Positions 15,785 to 23,780 of a stretch of 31,415 nucleotides of DNA are shown here, in pieces. The translations under genes and the position numbers were made by a program. Position 1 is the first letter of the stretch, and every line of letters starts with the position of its first letter. The notes under the pieces are model-generated. The model saw only the letters and a list, made by a program, of their open reading frames with translations, was not told the DNA's origin and made no database searches. Source of the stretch: PNC22 sp035654175 (lineage in GTDB: Bacteria; Planctomycetota; Phycisphaerae; Phycisphaerales; UBA1924); NCBI GenBank assembly GCA_035654175.1, contig DASRXL010000008.1, positions 1 through 31,415 of the forward strand, given 5' to 3'.

Positions 15785-16769
15785 ACCAAGCGTACGCCAC
15801 CGGCGCCTCGCCCCCCGGCCCCGGCCAGATCTCGTCGAGTCGGGCGAGCGTCGCCCCGTCGAGACTGATCTCCGTGGCGCGGAGCGCCGCTGAGAGCTGA
15901 TCCATGGTCCGGGGCCCGATGATCGGCGCCGTGACCACCGGGTTGGCCAGCAACCAGGCGAGTGCGATGTCGGCCGGCTTCTGGCCCAGCTCCGCGCACA
16001 GGCCCTCCCACGCCTCCAGCCGCGGCCTCATCTCTTCGATCCGCTGCCTGGCCCGCTCGTCCGTCCGGCGGGCGCCGTCCACCTTGCCCAGGACTCCGCC
16101 CAGGAGCCCCCCGGCCAGCGGGCTCCACGGAATGATCCCGACCCCATAGTGCCGGCAGCACGGCACGACCTCGAGCTCGATCATGCGGTCTTTGAGGTTG
16201 TAGAGCGACTGCTCGCTCACGAGGCCGACGAGCCGATGGCGCGACGCGACCTGGTTCGCCGTCGCGATGTCCCACGCCGCGAAGTTCGACGAGCCGACGT
16301 AGACCACCTTGCCCTGGCGGATGAGCGTCTCCATCGCCTCCCAGATCTCGTCCCACGGGCACGAGCGGTCGACGTGGTGCATCTGGAAGAGGTCGATGAA
16401 GTCGGTCTGGAGGCGCCGGAGCGAGTCGTCGCAGTGGCGGATGATCTTGCGGGCCGATAAGCCCATCGTGCCGCGGTTGGGCTCCGGGTGCTTGTCGGGC
16501 ATGGCGTGATAGACCTTGGTGGCGAGCACGACCGAGTCGCGCTTCGCCGGCGAGCCCTTCCACCAGCGCCCGATGATCCGCTCCGTGTCGCCCCGCTCGC
16601 CGCCCCAGCCGTACATGTCGGCCGTGTCGAAGAAATTGATCCCCAGCTCCAGCGCCCGGTCCATGATCGCGAAGCTCTCGGGCTCCTCGGTCTTCCACCC
16701 GAAGTTCATGGTGCCGAGGCAGAGCGGGCTGACCTTGAGGCCGGTGCGGCCGAGATGCACATAGTCCAT
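15783..16769 (-). CDS. Aldo/keto reductase
   Basis: NAD(P)H-dependent oxidoreductase with a TIM-barrel fold, cytoplasmic. 328 residues from ATG 16769, with GAGGG 8 nt upstream. N-terminus MDYVHLGRTGLKVSPLCLGT is typical of the voltage-gated potassium-channel beta / YghZ-like AKR group. The catalytic tetrad is visible: Asp48 (FFDTADMY), Tyr53, Lys85 (ATKVYHAM) and His at 121/122. Cofactor-binding elements include YVGSSNFAAWDI, SEQSLYNL and IIPWSPLAGGLLGG. Substrate unknown. Repeat elements D and E flank the gene on both sides. Confidence 0.93.
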   Translation of the reverse strand: MDYVHLGRTGLKVSPLCLGTMNFGWKTEEPESFAIMDRALELGINFFDTADMYGWGGERGDTERIIGRWWKGSPAKRDSVVLATKVYHAMPDKHPEPNRGTMGLSARKIIRHCDDSLRRLQTDFIDLFQMHHVDRSCPWDEIWEAMETLIRQGKVVYVGSSNFAAWDIATANQVASRHRLVGLVSEQSLYNLKDRMIELEVVPCCRHYGVGIIPWSPLAGGLLGGVLGKVDGARRTDERARQRIEEMRPRLEAWEGLCAELGQKPADIALAWLLANPVVTAPIIGPRTMDQLSAALRATEISLDGATLARLDEIWPGPGGEAPVAYAW

Positions 16770-16793
16770 TGCAGGGTCCCTCACGAGTTTGCG

Positions 16794-16960
16794 CCGCAGA
16801 GGCACAGCGGACGCGGAGAAGGCAAGAGCGGACATAACCACAGGTGAGCACAGATGGACGCGGATGAAGAAGTGACCACTCCCCTTCTCTGCCTTTATCT
16901 GTGCCGATCGGTCTTCATCTGTGGCCCAAATGTCTTTCCGCCCGCGCTGCGCCTCGGCGG
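16794..16960. repeat. Intergenic repeat element E (two nested inverted repeats)
   Basis: The inner arms 16838-16869 and 16893-16924 match as reverse complements at 23 of 32 positions; their units resemble CCACAGATGA and ACACGGATG. The outer arms 16794-16817 and 16937-16960 match at 19 of 24 and resemble the CCGCAGAGG units of element B. Two repeat classes are therefore stacked concentrically. The element fills the gap between the aldo/keto reductase start (16769) and the serS stop (16971). Confidence 0.8.
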
Positions 16961-16970
16961 TGCGCGTGCG

Positions 16971-18467
16971 TCACCCGATCCGTTCCATGCCGTTCATATA
17001 CGGCCGCAGCACCGCCGGCACCGTCACGCTCCCGTCCGCATTCTGGTACAGCTCCAGGATCGGGATCAAGATCCGCGGGCTCGCGGCCACCGTGTTGTTC
17101 AGGGAGTGGCAGAACGTCGTCGCGCCCTTGCCCTTCTCCCCGCCGGGCCGGTACCGCATGTTCAGCCGCCGGCACTGGTAGTCGTACAGACGGCTCGCCG
17201 AGTGCGTCTCGCCGTAGCTGTTGCGCCCGGGCATCCAGCTCTCGATGTCGATCATGTCCGCGTTCTTGGGGCCGAGGTCGCCCGTGCAGCACTGGAGCAG
17301 GCGGTGGGGGATCTCCAGGCTCTTCAAGAAGTCCTCGACGATCCCGATCATCTCCTTGTGCCAGCGCCGACTCTCGGCGACATCGGCCCGGCAGATCACC
17401 ACCTGCTCGACCTTGTCGAATTGGTGGATGCGGTACAAGCCCGCCGTGTCCTTCCCCGCGGCTCCGGCCTCCCGCCGGAAGCACGTGCTCACCGTGCACA
17501 GCTTCAGCGGCAGCTCAGCCTCATCCAGGATCTCGTCCATCCGCATGCCCATCAGCGAGACCTCGCCGGTGCCCGTAAGATACAGGTCCCGGCTCCTGTC
17601 GGTGGCGCGGCCGTCCCCGCCGTGCGCCTTCGGGGACGCGGCCGCCGGCCCGGGCGCAGGCCGGCCGTCGCTGATCGATCCCGCCCGCGGAGCCGCCGCG
17701 CTTTCCTCATCCGGCGACTGCCTCGTCGTCTCGTCGATGTGGTACGCCTGCTCCCGCCCGCCCGGGAAGAACCCCGTCCCGATCATCGCCTCCTCGCGCA
17801 CGAGCACCGGCACCGTCACCGGCGTGAACCCTCGCTGCACGATGAAATCCAGCGCGTAGCGGAGCACCGCGTTGTGCAGGCGGGCGCCGTCGCCCGTGAG
17901 CAGATAGCTGCGCGAGCCGGCGAGCTTCACCCCCCGCTCGAAATCGGCGAGGCGGTGCTGGCGCACCAGGTCGAGGTGGGGCCTGGGGGCGAAGCCCCTG
18001 TTCTCCTGGAACGAGCGCTCCGGGTCGAACCCCGCCGGGCTCCAGCGACGGAGCTCCACGTTGTCGTCGCTCGAGGTCCCCACCGGCACGTCCTCGTCCG
18101 GCGGGAGCGGCACCTGGAGCAGCAGGTCCCGCAGGCAGGGCTCGATGTCGCGGATCTCCTCCTCGAGCCCCGCGATCTCCGTCTTCAGCATCGCCGGCCG
18201 GTCCTTGAGCTCCTCAAGCTGCTCGACCAGCCGGTCGCGCTCCGCCCCCTCGGCCTGCTTAAGCAGGGCGCTCAGGCGCCCGATCTCGGGGCCCGTCTCC
18301 TTGGCCAGCCGGTTCTGGTCGGCGCGCATCTGCTCGATCTGGACGGCCAGCTCGCGCCGCCTGGCGTCGAGGGCCAACAGCCGGTCGATATCGACCTGGA
18401 TGCGCTTCTTGCGGGCGCCCTCCCGGAAGGCCCCGGGGTTCTCTCGGAGGAGTCGTAGATCGATCAT
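16971..18467 (-). CDS. serS: Seryl-tRNA synthetase
   Basis: Charges tRNA-Ser (and tRNA-Sec) with serine. 498 residues from ATG 18467 (MIDLRLLRENPGAFREGARK). The N-terminal long coiled-coil arm (about 30-105) is followed by the class II core. Motif 2 FRREAGAAGKDTAGLYRIHQ lies around 330-349. The serine-pocket region GETHSASRLYDYQCRRLNMR and motif 3 LNNTVAASPRILIPILE (conserved Arg about 465) follow. It is about 70 residues longer than usual. Most of the excess is a Ser/Ala/Pro/Gly-rich insert at about 247-303, between the HIDETT segment and YLTGTGEVSLMG. On the minus strand TACGAT (18480-18475) could be a -10 box placing the start site almost at the ATG. No Shine-Dalgarno sequence is seen, so the mRNA may be nearly leaderless. 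Confidence 0.95.
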   Translation of the reverse strand: MIDLRLLRENPGAFREGARKKRIQVDIDRLLALDARRRELAVQIEQMRADQNRLAKETGPEIGRLSALLKQAEGAERDRLVEQLEELKDRPAMLKTEIAGLEEEIRDIEPCLRDLLLQVPLPPDEDVPVGTSSDDNVELRRWSPAGFDPERSFQENRGFAPRPHLDLVRQHRLADFERGVKLAGSRSYLLTGDGARLHNAVLRYALDFIVQRGFTPVTVPVLVREEAMIGTGFFPGGREQAYHIDETTRQSPDEESAAAPRAGSISDGRPAPGPAAASPKAHGGDGRATDRSRDLYLTGTGEVSLMGMRMDEILDEAELPLKLCTVSTCFRREAGAAGKDTAGLYRIHQFDKVEQVVICRADVAESRRWHKEMIGIVEDFLKSLEIPHRLLQCCTGDLGPKNADMIDIESWMPGRNSYGETHSASRLYDYQCRRLNMRYRPGGEKGKGATTFCHSLNNTVAASPRILIPILELYQNADGSVTVPAVLRPYMNGMERIG

Positions 18468-18532
18468 GGAGGGGATCGTATGCGCTGGTCCCGCGACGGC
18501 GTTACGATGGCCCTCGCGGCAGGGGGCGGACG

Positions 18533-20164
18533 ATGATGGCAAGATTGCGGCTGAGACAGACCGATGCCGACGCCCGGCCGATCCGGCTCGGGGCCGATGC
18601 GATCACGATCGGGCGCCATCCCTCCAACTCCATCCCGATTACGGATGAGAAGGCCAGCCGCAAGCACTGCGTCGTGGAGTCCGACGGTCGGGGCGGCTTC
18701 CGCGTGCGCGACCTCGACTCGCGCAACGGCACGCGCCTCAACGGGATCCAGGTCCGGGAATCGCCCCTCGCCCCGGGGGACGTCATCGAGATCGGCAGGA
18801 CCGAGTTCCTGATCGAGGAAGCGATCGGCGACGCGCCCGACGGGGAGCCCAACGGCGAGGCGGGCGCGGGGCGCCGGGGCGGGGAGCCGGAGCCCGACTG
18901 GGCCGGCGACCTGACCCGGGTGCTCCGCGGGCTGCCGCCGCGCGACGCCGAGCCGCCGGAGGTGCAACTCGTCTTCGCCGACGGCCAGACCTCCGAGGCC
19001 CTCTCCGGGCAGGGCGAGGGCACGCGCGCGATCCGGCTGATGCTCCAGACCGCCTCGAAGAGCCGCGCGACCGACATCCACATCGAGCCCAAGACCGACA
19101 TCATGCAGGTGCGGATGCGCGTCGACGGCCAGATGATCTGGATCGCCGACCTGCCCAAGCGCGTCGGCGAGCTGGCCTGCGGGCTGGTGCGCACCACCTG
19201 CCAGATGAAGTCCGCCGCCGCCGACGCGGTGCTCGACGGACACTTCTCGGCCCGCTTCCCGGATCGGCGCGTCGAGTACCGCGCCAGCTTCACCCCCACG
19301 ATGCAGGGCGCCAAGCTCGTCGTCCGCGTGCTCGACGAGCGCGGCATCCCGCACTCGATCGGCGAACTCGGCCTCGCCTCCTACATGGAGGACCGCGTCC
19401 GCAAGACGTGCGAGCAGAGCCAGGGCATGCTGCTGGTCTGCGGCCCGACCGGCTCGGGCAAGACCACGACGCTCTACAACTGCCTGCGCGCCGTCGATCG
19501 CGAGAAGAAGAACGTGATCACGATCGAGGATCCCGTCGAATACCAGATCGACGGCTGCACCCAGATCCCGATCAACGAGAAGCGCGGCAACACGTTCTAC
19601 TCTCTCCTCCGCTCCTGCCTCCGCCAGGATCCCGACGTCATCCTGCTCGGAGAGATCCGCGACGAGGAGACGGCCCGGACCGCCATGCAGGCCGCGATGA
19701 CCGGGCACCTGGTCTTCTCTACGCTGCACGCCAAGGACACGATCTCGGCCGTGTTCCGCCTGCTCGATCTCAAGGTGGAGCCCTACCTCGTCGCCAACGC
19801 CCTGGAGCTCATCCTCGCGCAGCGCCTCATCCGCGTGCTCTGCGAGAATTGCAAGCGGCCGATCGCGGTCTCCCCCGGGCAGGCGACGCGGATCGGCCGG
19901 TTCCTCGGCGGCAAGGCGCAGGTGTTTACCGCCGTAGGCTGCCAGGCGTGCCTCAAGACCGGCTACCGCGGCCGCCGCGCCCTCTTCGAGCTCCTCGAGT
20001 TTAACGACGACCTCCGAGATGTGATCCTCACCGACCAGTCGATCCACGGCATGCGCAAGGTCATCGAGCAGGGCCTGTTTACGACGCTCACCCAATCGGG
20101 GTGGAAGCTCGCGGCCGAGGGCGTGACCAGCCTCGACGAGGTGGACCGCGTCTCCGGAGGATAA
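18533..20164 (+). CDS. FHA domain-GspE/PilB-type ATPase fusion
   Basis: 543 residues. Residues 1 to about 98 are a forkhead-associated (phosphothreonine-binding) domain with the FHA signatures IGRHPSNSIPI, ASRKHCVV and DSRNGTRLNG. A Gly/Glu/Pro-rich linker (about 100-125) leads to a type II secretion / type IV pilus assembly ATPase. Its motifs are SRATDIHIEP, Walker A GPTGSGKT (304-311), Asp box ITIEDPVEY, Walker B DPDVILLGEIRDEET and His box GHLVFSTLHA, and it carries the zinc tetracysteine CENC...CQAC. The FHA domain replaces the usual N-terminal T2SSE domain. The ATPase motifs are intact, so an active hexameric motor is expected. No other secretion or pilus gene is nearby. Start ATG 18533 (or 18536) follows AGGGGGCGGA. 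Confidence 0.93.
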   Translation: MMARLRLRQTDADARPIRLGADAITIGRHPSNSIPITDEKASRKHCVVESDGRGGFRVRDLDSRNGTRLNGIQVRESPLAPGDVIEIGRTEFLIEEAIGDAPDGEPNGEAGAGRRGGEPEPDWAGDLTRVLRGLPPRDAEPPEVQLVFADGQTSEALSGQGEGTRAIRLMLQTASKSRATDIHIEPKTDIMQVRMRVDGQMIWIADLPKRVGELACGLVRTTCQMKSAAADAVLDGHFSARFPDRRVEYRASFTPTMQGAKLVVRVLDERGIPHSIGELGLASYMEDRVRKTCEQSQGMLLVCGPTGSGKTTTLYNCLRAVDREKKNVITIEDPVEYQIDGCTQIPINEKRGNTFYSLLRSCLRQDPDVILLGEIRDEETARTAMQAAMTGHLVFSTLHAKDTISAVFRLLDLKVEPYLVANALELILAQRLIRVLCENCKRPIAVSPGQATRIGRFLGGKAQVFTAVGCQACLKTGYRGRRALFELLEFNDDLRDVILTDQSIHGMRKVIEQGLFTTLTQSGWKLAAEGVTSLDEVDRVSGG

Positions 20165-20194
20165 CACCTATAGTGCTCGCGAAAGGGGTGCGAT

Positions 20195-20692
20195 ATGCCT
20201 ATCCGATTCCTGGCGGCGCTTCTGGCTTCCTGCGGCTTGCTCTGCGCGTGCGAGAAGGAGGAGCCCCCGGCGCAAACATCCGAGTCTCTCGGCGATGCCC
20301 TGGAAAGCGCGGCCGACGACGCCGCGGATCGCATGGAGGACGCCACCGACGATCTCGGCGAGGCCGCCGACGACGCGGCGGAGAACCTGGAGGACCGCTC
20401 CTCCGAGCTCAAGGCGCAGGCTGTCGCCGCCGCCGAGGACCGGATGACGGCCTTCGAGACGCAGCTCGACGGCCTGGAGGCCAGGCTCGAATCTGCTTCC
20501 GAGGAGGTTAAGGTCGAGGCCAAGCCGCTCGTGGATTCGGCGCGCGCGCAGTTCGACGCGATCGGCGCCAAGATCAACGAGCTCCGCGCCGCGAGTGCGG
20601 CCGAGTGGGAATCGGTGAGCGGAGAGCTCATGGCCGCGCTGGACGCCCTCGGCAACTCGATCGCCCAGGCGGCGGCGAAGCTCGGCGGCTGA
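20195..20692 (+). CDS. Small acidic helical lipoprotein, function unknown
   Basis: 165 residues. The signal peptide MPIRFLAALLASCGLLCAC ends in lipobox LCAC, so the mature protein should start at Cys19. The rest is Ala/Glu/Asp-rich with heptad-like repeats of the type ADDAADRMEDATDDLGEAADDAAENL. It is predicted to be one or more long amphipathic helices, resembling apolipoprotein- or LEA-like sequences. No catalytic motif. AAAGGGG lies upstream of ATG 20195. It starts 30 nt after the FHA-GspE stop, so cotranscription is likely, but no functional link is shown. Confidence 0.8.
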   Translation: MPIRFLAALLASCGLLCACEKEEPPAQTSESLGDALESAADDAADRMEDATDDLGEAADDAAENLEDRSSELKAQAVAAAEDRMTAFETQLDGLEARLESASEEVKVEAKPLVDSARAQFDAIGAKINELRAASAAEWESVSGELMAALDALGNSIAQAAAKLGG

Positions 20693-20695
20693 AGC

Positions 20696-20714
20696 GCGCG
20701 GGCGCCGTCCGCGC
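20696..20714. terminator. Weak hairpin between convergent genes
   Basis: GCGCGG (20696-20701) pairs with CCGCGC (20709-20714) over a 7-nt loop, in the 23-nt gap between the lipoprotein and the convergent nitrilase gene. There is no T run. The position suits a bidirectional terminator, but the stem alone is weak evidence. Confidence 0.25.
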
Positions 20715-20715
20715 C

Positions 20716-21504
20716 TCACCCGATCTCGCGCAGGCGAAGGTCCCGCAGCGCCGGGAACCGCTCCCGCCACGCGCGCAGCTCGCCCATCTCCAGCGAGACC
20801 GTGAGCACGGCCTCCTCGTCGCCCAGCTCTCCGATCACGCCGCCAAGGGGATCGACCGCGATCGAGCCGCCGGCGTAGCGCAGGTGCGGATCGGCGCCGG
20901 TGCGGTTCGCGGCGAGCATGAATGCCTGGTTCTCGATCGCCCGTGCGATCGCGAGCGCGCGCCAGTGGTGCTGCCGCGCCTCGGGCCAGCACGCCCCGAG
21001 CGCGAACACCTCCGCCCCGCGCGACGCGCCGATGCGGAACAGCTCCGGGAACCGCAGGTCGTAGCACACCGCCGGGCACACCAGCGCGGTCTGGCCTCCG
21101 GAGCGCCACGCCCACGTCTCCACGCGCCCGCCCCCCTCGAATTGCTCCGGCTCGCGCCCGAAGCTGAAGGGATGCACCTTCGCGTATTCGCACGCGAGCG
21201 AGCCCGCAGGATCCAGTACGCTCATGCGATTCTGCGCTTTCGCGCAGTGACAGTCCCGCACCGTGCGTCCGCCCTGCACGTAGCACCCAAGGTCCTCGGC
21301 GAGGCGGGCCAGAAAGGTGAGTGTTTCCCCGTGCTTATCGGCTGTGACGTCCGTGTGCAGGCTGAACCCGGTGGCGAACATCTCCGGCAGAAGAACGAGG
21401 TCCCCCTCCCGGATATCGGCCCCGCCCAGGAGCGCCTCCACGCGCCGGAAGTTCTCTTCCGGCCGCTCCCACGCGATGTCGAGTTGCACGAGGTGCGCCC
21501 GCAT
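20716..21504 (-). CDS. Carbon-nitrogen hydrolase, omega-amidase (YafV/Nit2)-like
   Basis: Nitrilase-superfamily amidase of 262 residues from ATG 21504 (MRAHLVQLDIAWERPEENFR). The catalytic triad is visible: Glu41 in LLPEMFATGF, Lys109 in YAKVHPFSF and Cys147 in AVCYDLRFPE. The motifs LPEMFATGF and CYDLRFPELFR fit the omega-amidase branch, which deaminates alpha-ketoglutaramate and alpha-ketosuccinamate produced by glutamine/asparagine transaminases. The exact substrate is inferred. Divergent from maf, with 84 nt between the two starts. Confidence 0.88.
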   Translation of the reverse strand: MRAHLVQLDIAWERPEENFRRVEALLGGADIREGDLVLLPEMFATGFSLHTDVTADKHGETLTFLARLAEDLGCYVQGGRTVRDCHCAKAQNRMSVLDPAGSLACEYAKVHPFSFGREPEQFEGGGRVETWAWRSGGQTALVCPAVCYDLRFPELFRIGASRGAEVFALGACWPEARQHHWRALAIARAIENQAFMLAANRTGADPHLRYAGGSIAVDPLGGVIGELGDEEAVLTVSLEMGELRAWRERFPALRDLRLREIG

Positions 21505-21588
21505 TGCAAAGAAAGCGTAGCGTGCGCGGCGGCGCCCCGTTGCGCCCGCACCGCGCGGTAGACTGCTCAGGATTCGCCCGGATGCACC

Positions 21589-22200
21589 ATGGCCCGCGTC
21601 ATGCTCGCCAGCTCCTCGCCCCGCCGCCGCCTCCTGCTCCAGGAGGCCGGCGTCCCGTTCGATTGGGCCGACCCGGGCGTGGACGACGGCCTGCTGGCGC
21701 GCGGAGAGGTCACGCCCGCGCAGTGGGTCGCCTCGCTCGCCTTCCTCAAGGCCTCCGCGGGGATCGAGCGCCTGCCCGTCGGCGGCCCCAACGCGCGCTG
21801 GATCGTGCTCGGGGCCGACACGCTCGTGGTCAAGGACGGTGAGCTGATCGGCCAGGCGCGGAGCGCCGACGCCGCACGGCGCACCATCGAGCGCCTGCGC
21901 AACGGCTCGCACGAGGTCCTCACCGGGGTGGCGCTGATCGACATGCACTCGGGGGAGCGTCGGCTCTTCGTAGACGCGGCGTCCGTCCGGGTGGGCGAGC
22001 TGACCGACGATCAGGTCGCGGCGTACGTGGCGACCGGGGGCTGGCGCGGCAAGGCCGGGGCGTACAACCTGAGCGAACGCCTGGCCGATGGGTGGCCTAT
22101 CGAATACTCCGGGGACCCGGCGACCATCGTCGGGCTGCCGATGCGCAGGCTTATCCCTGTGCTCGGCGGCCTGGGGGTCGAGATCGGGGCCGCCGTATGA
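21589..22200 (+). CDS. maf: Maf-family nucleoside triphosphate pyrophosphatase
   Basis: House-cleaning pyrophosphatase that hydrolyses dTTP/UTP or modified nucleotides to monophosphates. 203 residues, the family's normal size. Signatures: LASSSPRRRLLLQEAG at 7-21, VLGADTLVV with catalytic Asp77, VLTGVALID, and GKAGAYNLSE with the downstream GDPATIVGLPM. The usual GKAGAYGIQ is changed to GKAGAYNLS, which makes the subfamily (YhdE or YceF type) unclear. Its stop overlaps the next start by 4 nt (ATGA). Confidence 0.92.
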   Translation: MARVMLASSSPRRRLLLQEAGVPFDWADPGVDDGLLARGEVTPAQWVASLAFLKASAGIERLPVGGPNARWIVLGADTLVVKDGELIGQARSADAARRTIERLRNGSHEVLTGVALIDMHSGERRLFVDAASVRVGELTDDQVAAYVATGGWRGKAGAYNLSERLADGWPIEYSGDPATIVGLPMRRLIPVLGGLGVEIGAAV

Positions 22201-22664
22201 CCGTTGGTCAAGGCGTGCTCCCGCCGGCCGTGGTGCTGCCGCTGGCGTGCCTGGCGGTGCTCGTGATCGCCGCGCACCTCGCCGCGCTCGGCGGCGCGAC
22301 GGCCATGCCCCTCAGCCGCAGACGTATCCGGACCGCCTCGGGTGTCGTGATGCTGATCACGAGCGCGGTGCTGGCCTACTCGTTCGCCTACGCGCCGGTG
22401 AGCGATCCGCGCCGCTTCACGATGGCCTGGTCCGCCTCGGTCATGCTCCTGGCGGTGGTGTTGGGGCTGGGCGGGCTCGACGCGATCAATAATGTGCGGC
22501 TGGCGCGGCTCCAGGGCGGTCGGCTCCGGCGTGCGGCCGGATCCCTGGAGCGGCGGATCGTCGACTCGATCGCCGCGGGTCCGCGGCCGGGAAAGGCGGG
22601 GCCGGGCAGCGATGACGAGCCGAGGCTCACACTCCGGGGCGATGACCACCGCCCCGACGCCTGA
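22197..22664 (+). CDS. Small membrane protein of unknown function
   Basis: 155 residues from ATG 22197, overlapping the maf stop by 4 nt. Three hydrophobic segments (about 11-31, 45-64 and 77-95) are followed by a basic, Arg-rich cytoplasmic-type tail (RLARLQGGRLRRAAGSLERR). I do not recognise the family. The tight overlap with maf upstream and with lpxK downstream (up to 53 nt) indicates one operon. It may be an envelope protein, but nothing in the sequence says what it does. Confidence 0.72.
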   Translation: MTVGQGVLPPAVVLPLACLAVLVIAAHLAALGGATAMPLSRRRIRTASGVVMLITSAVLAYSFAYAPVSDPRRFTMAWSASVMLLAVVLGLGGLDAINNVRLARLQGGRLRRAAGSLERRIVDSIAAGPRPGKAGPGSDDEPRLTLRGDDHRPDA

Positions 22665-23739
22665 CCCGCCCCTGGTTCCCGGCCCGCCGGGGCGGCTGCT
22701 CGCGCGCCTGTACACCGCCGTTGTCGAGCGCCGCAACCAGCGCTTCGACTCCGGACGCGGCGTCGTCACGCTCGACCGGCCGGTCATCAGCGTCGGCAAT
22801 CTCTCCCTCGGCGGGACGGGCAAGACCCCGATGGTCGCCCGGATCATCGACCTGCTGCGGGGCGCCGGGCACGACCCCTGCGTCGCGATGCGCGGCTACG
22901 CGTCGAAGCGCAATGCCGACAGGCGATCGGACGAGGCCGAGATCTATCGCGCCGCATTCGAGGACCTCCCCATCGTCGCCCAGCCCGACCGGGTCGATGG
23001 CCTCATCGCGCTGTTCGGCTCCGAGCGCGGCGAGCACGTGGATTGCATCGTGCTCGACGACGGATTCCAGCACCGGCGCATCGCCCGCCAGGTCGACCTC
23101 GTGCTCGTGGACGCGTCGCGCGACCTGCTCGCCGGCGGCGTCTTTCCCGCGGGCCGGCTGCGCGAGCCCGCGCGAAATCTGGGCCGCGCCACGCATGTGA
23201 CGCTCACGCACGCCGAGTCGGTCGCGGATGCCAGGCTCGACAGTATCCGGGAGAACGTCGGGCGCCTCGCCCCCCGCGCGTCCGTGTCGGTCGCGTGCCA
23301 CGAGTGGTCGAGCCTCGGCGTCCTGGAGTTCGGAGCCGCCGGAGAAGTATCCCCCGGGTCCGTCGCCCGCAGGGTTGTGGCGAGCGAGGCGCCGGTGTCC
23401 TGGCTCCGGGGCAAGCGCGTCGTGGCGGCCTGCGCCATCGGGCGCCCCGGCCCATTCCTCGGCGCCATCGAGCGGGCCGGGGCGCTCGCCGCGGAGAGCT
23501 TCGTCCTGCCCGACCACCACGCCTTCGGCGCGGCGACAGTCCGCCGGATTTCCCGAGCCGCGGTCGCCCGGGACGCCGAGGCGATCGTCCTGACCGAGAA
23601 GGATTGGACCAAGCTGGCCGATCGGCCCGTGCCTTGGCCGTGCCCGGTCGTCCGTCCGCGGCTGGAGCTTGCCTTCCGGTCCGGCTGGGACACGCTGGCC
23701 GCCGACCTGCTCGCCGCCGCGGCCTCGTCCCCCGAGTAA
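22612..23739 (+). CDS. lpxK: Tetraacyldisaccharide 4'-kinase LpxK
   Basis: Phosphorylates the 4' position of the lipid A disaccharide; inner-membrane-associated, facing the cytoplasm. 375 residues from ATG 22612. Signatures: VISVGNLSLGGTGKTPMVA containing the P-loop (about 67-72), RGYASK, DCIVLDDGFQHRRI, FPAGRLREPARNL and LTEKDWTKL in place of TEKDAVK. ATG 22642 is an alternative start that would shorten the overlap with the preceding gene from 53 to 23 nt. The protein implies lipid A synthesis, hence a diderm outer membrane, in agreement with hldE next door. Confidence 0.93.
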   Translation: MTSRGSHSGAMTTAPTPDPPLVPGPPGRLLARLYTAVVERRNQRFDSGRGVVTLDRPVISVGNLSLGGTGKTPMVARIIDLLRGAGHDPCVAMRGYASKRNADRRSDEAEIYRAAFEDLPIVAQPDRVDGLIALFGSERGEHVDCIVLDDGFQHRRIARQVDLVLVDASRDLLAGGVFPAGRLREPARNLGRATHVTLTHAESVADARLDSIRENVGRLAPRASVSVACHEWSSLGVLEFGAAGEVSPGSVARRVVASEAPVSWLRGKRVVAACAIGRPGPFLGAIERAGALAAESFVLPDHHAFGAATVRRISRAAVARDAEAIVLTEKDWTKLADRPVPWPCPVVRPRLELAFRSGWDTLAADLLAAAASSPE

Positions 23740-23780
23740 CCGGCGTCGGCCCATCTACCATTGGTCCGGAGAAGCGCCGC

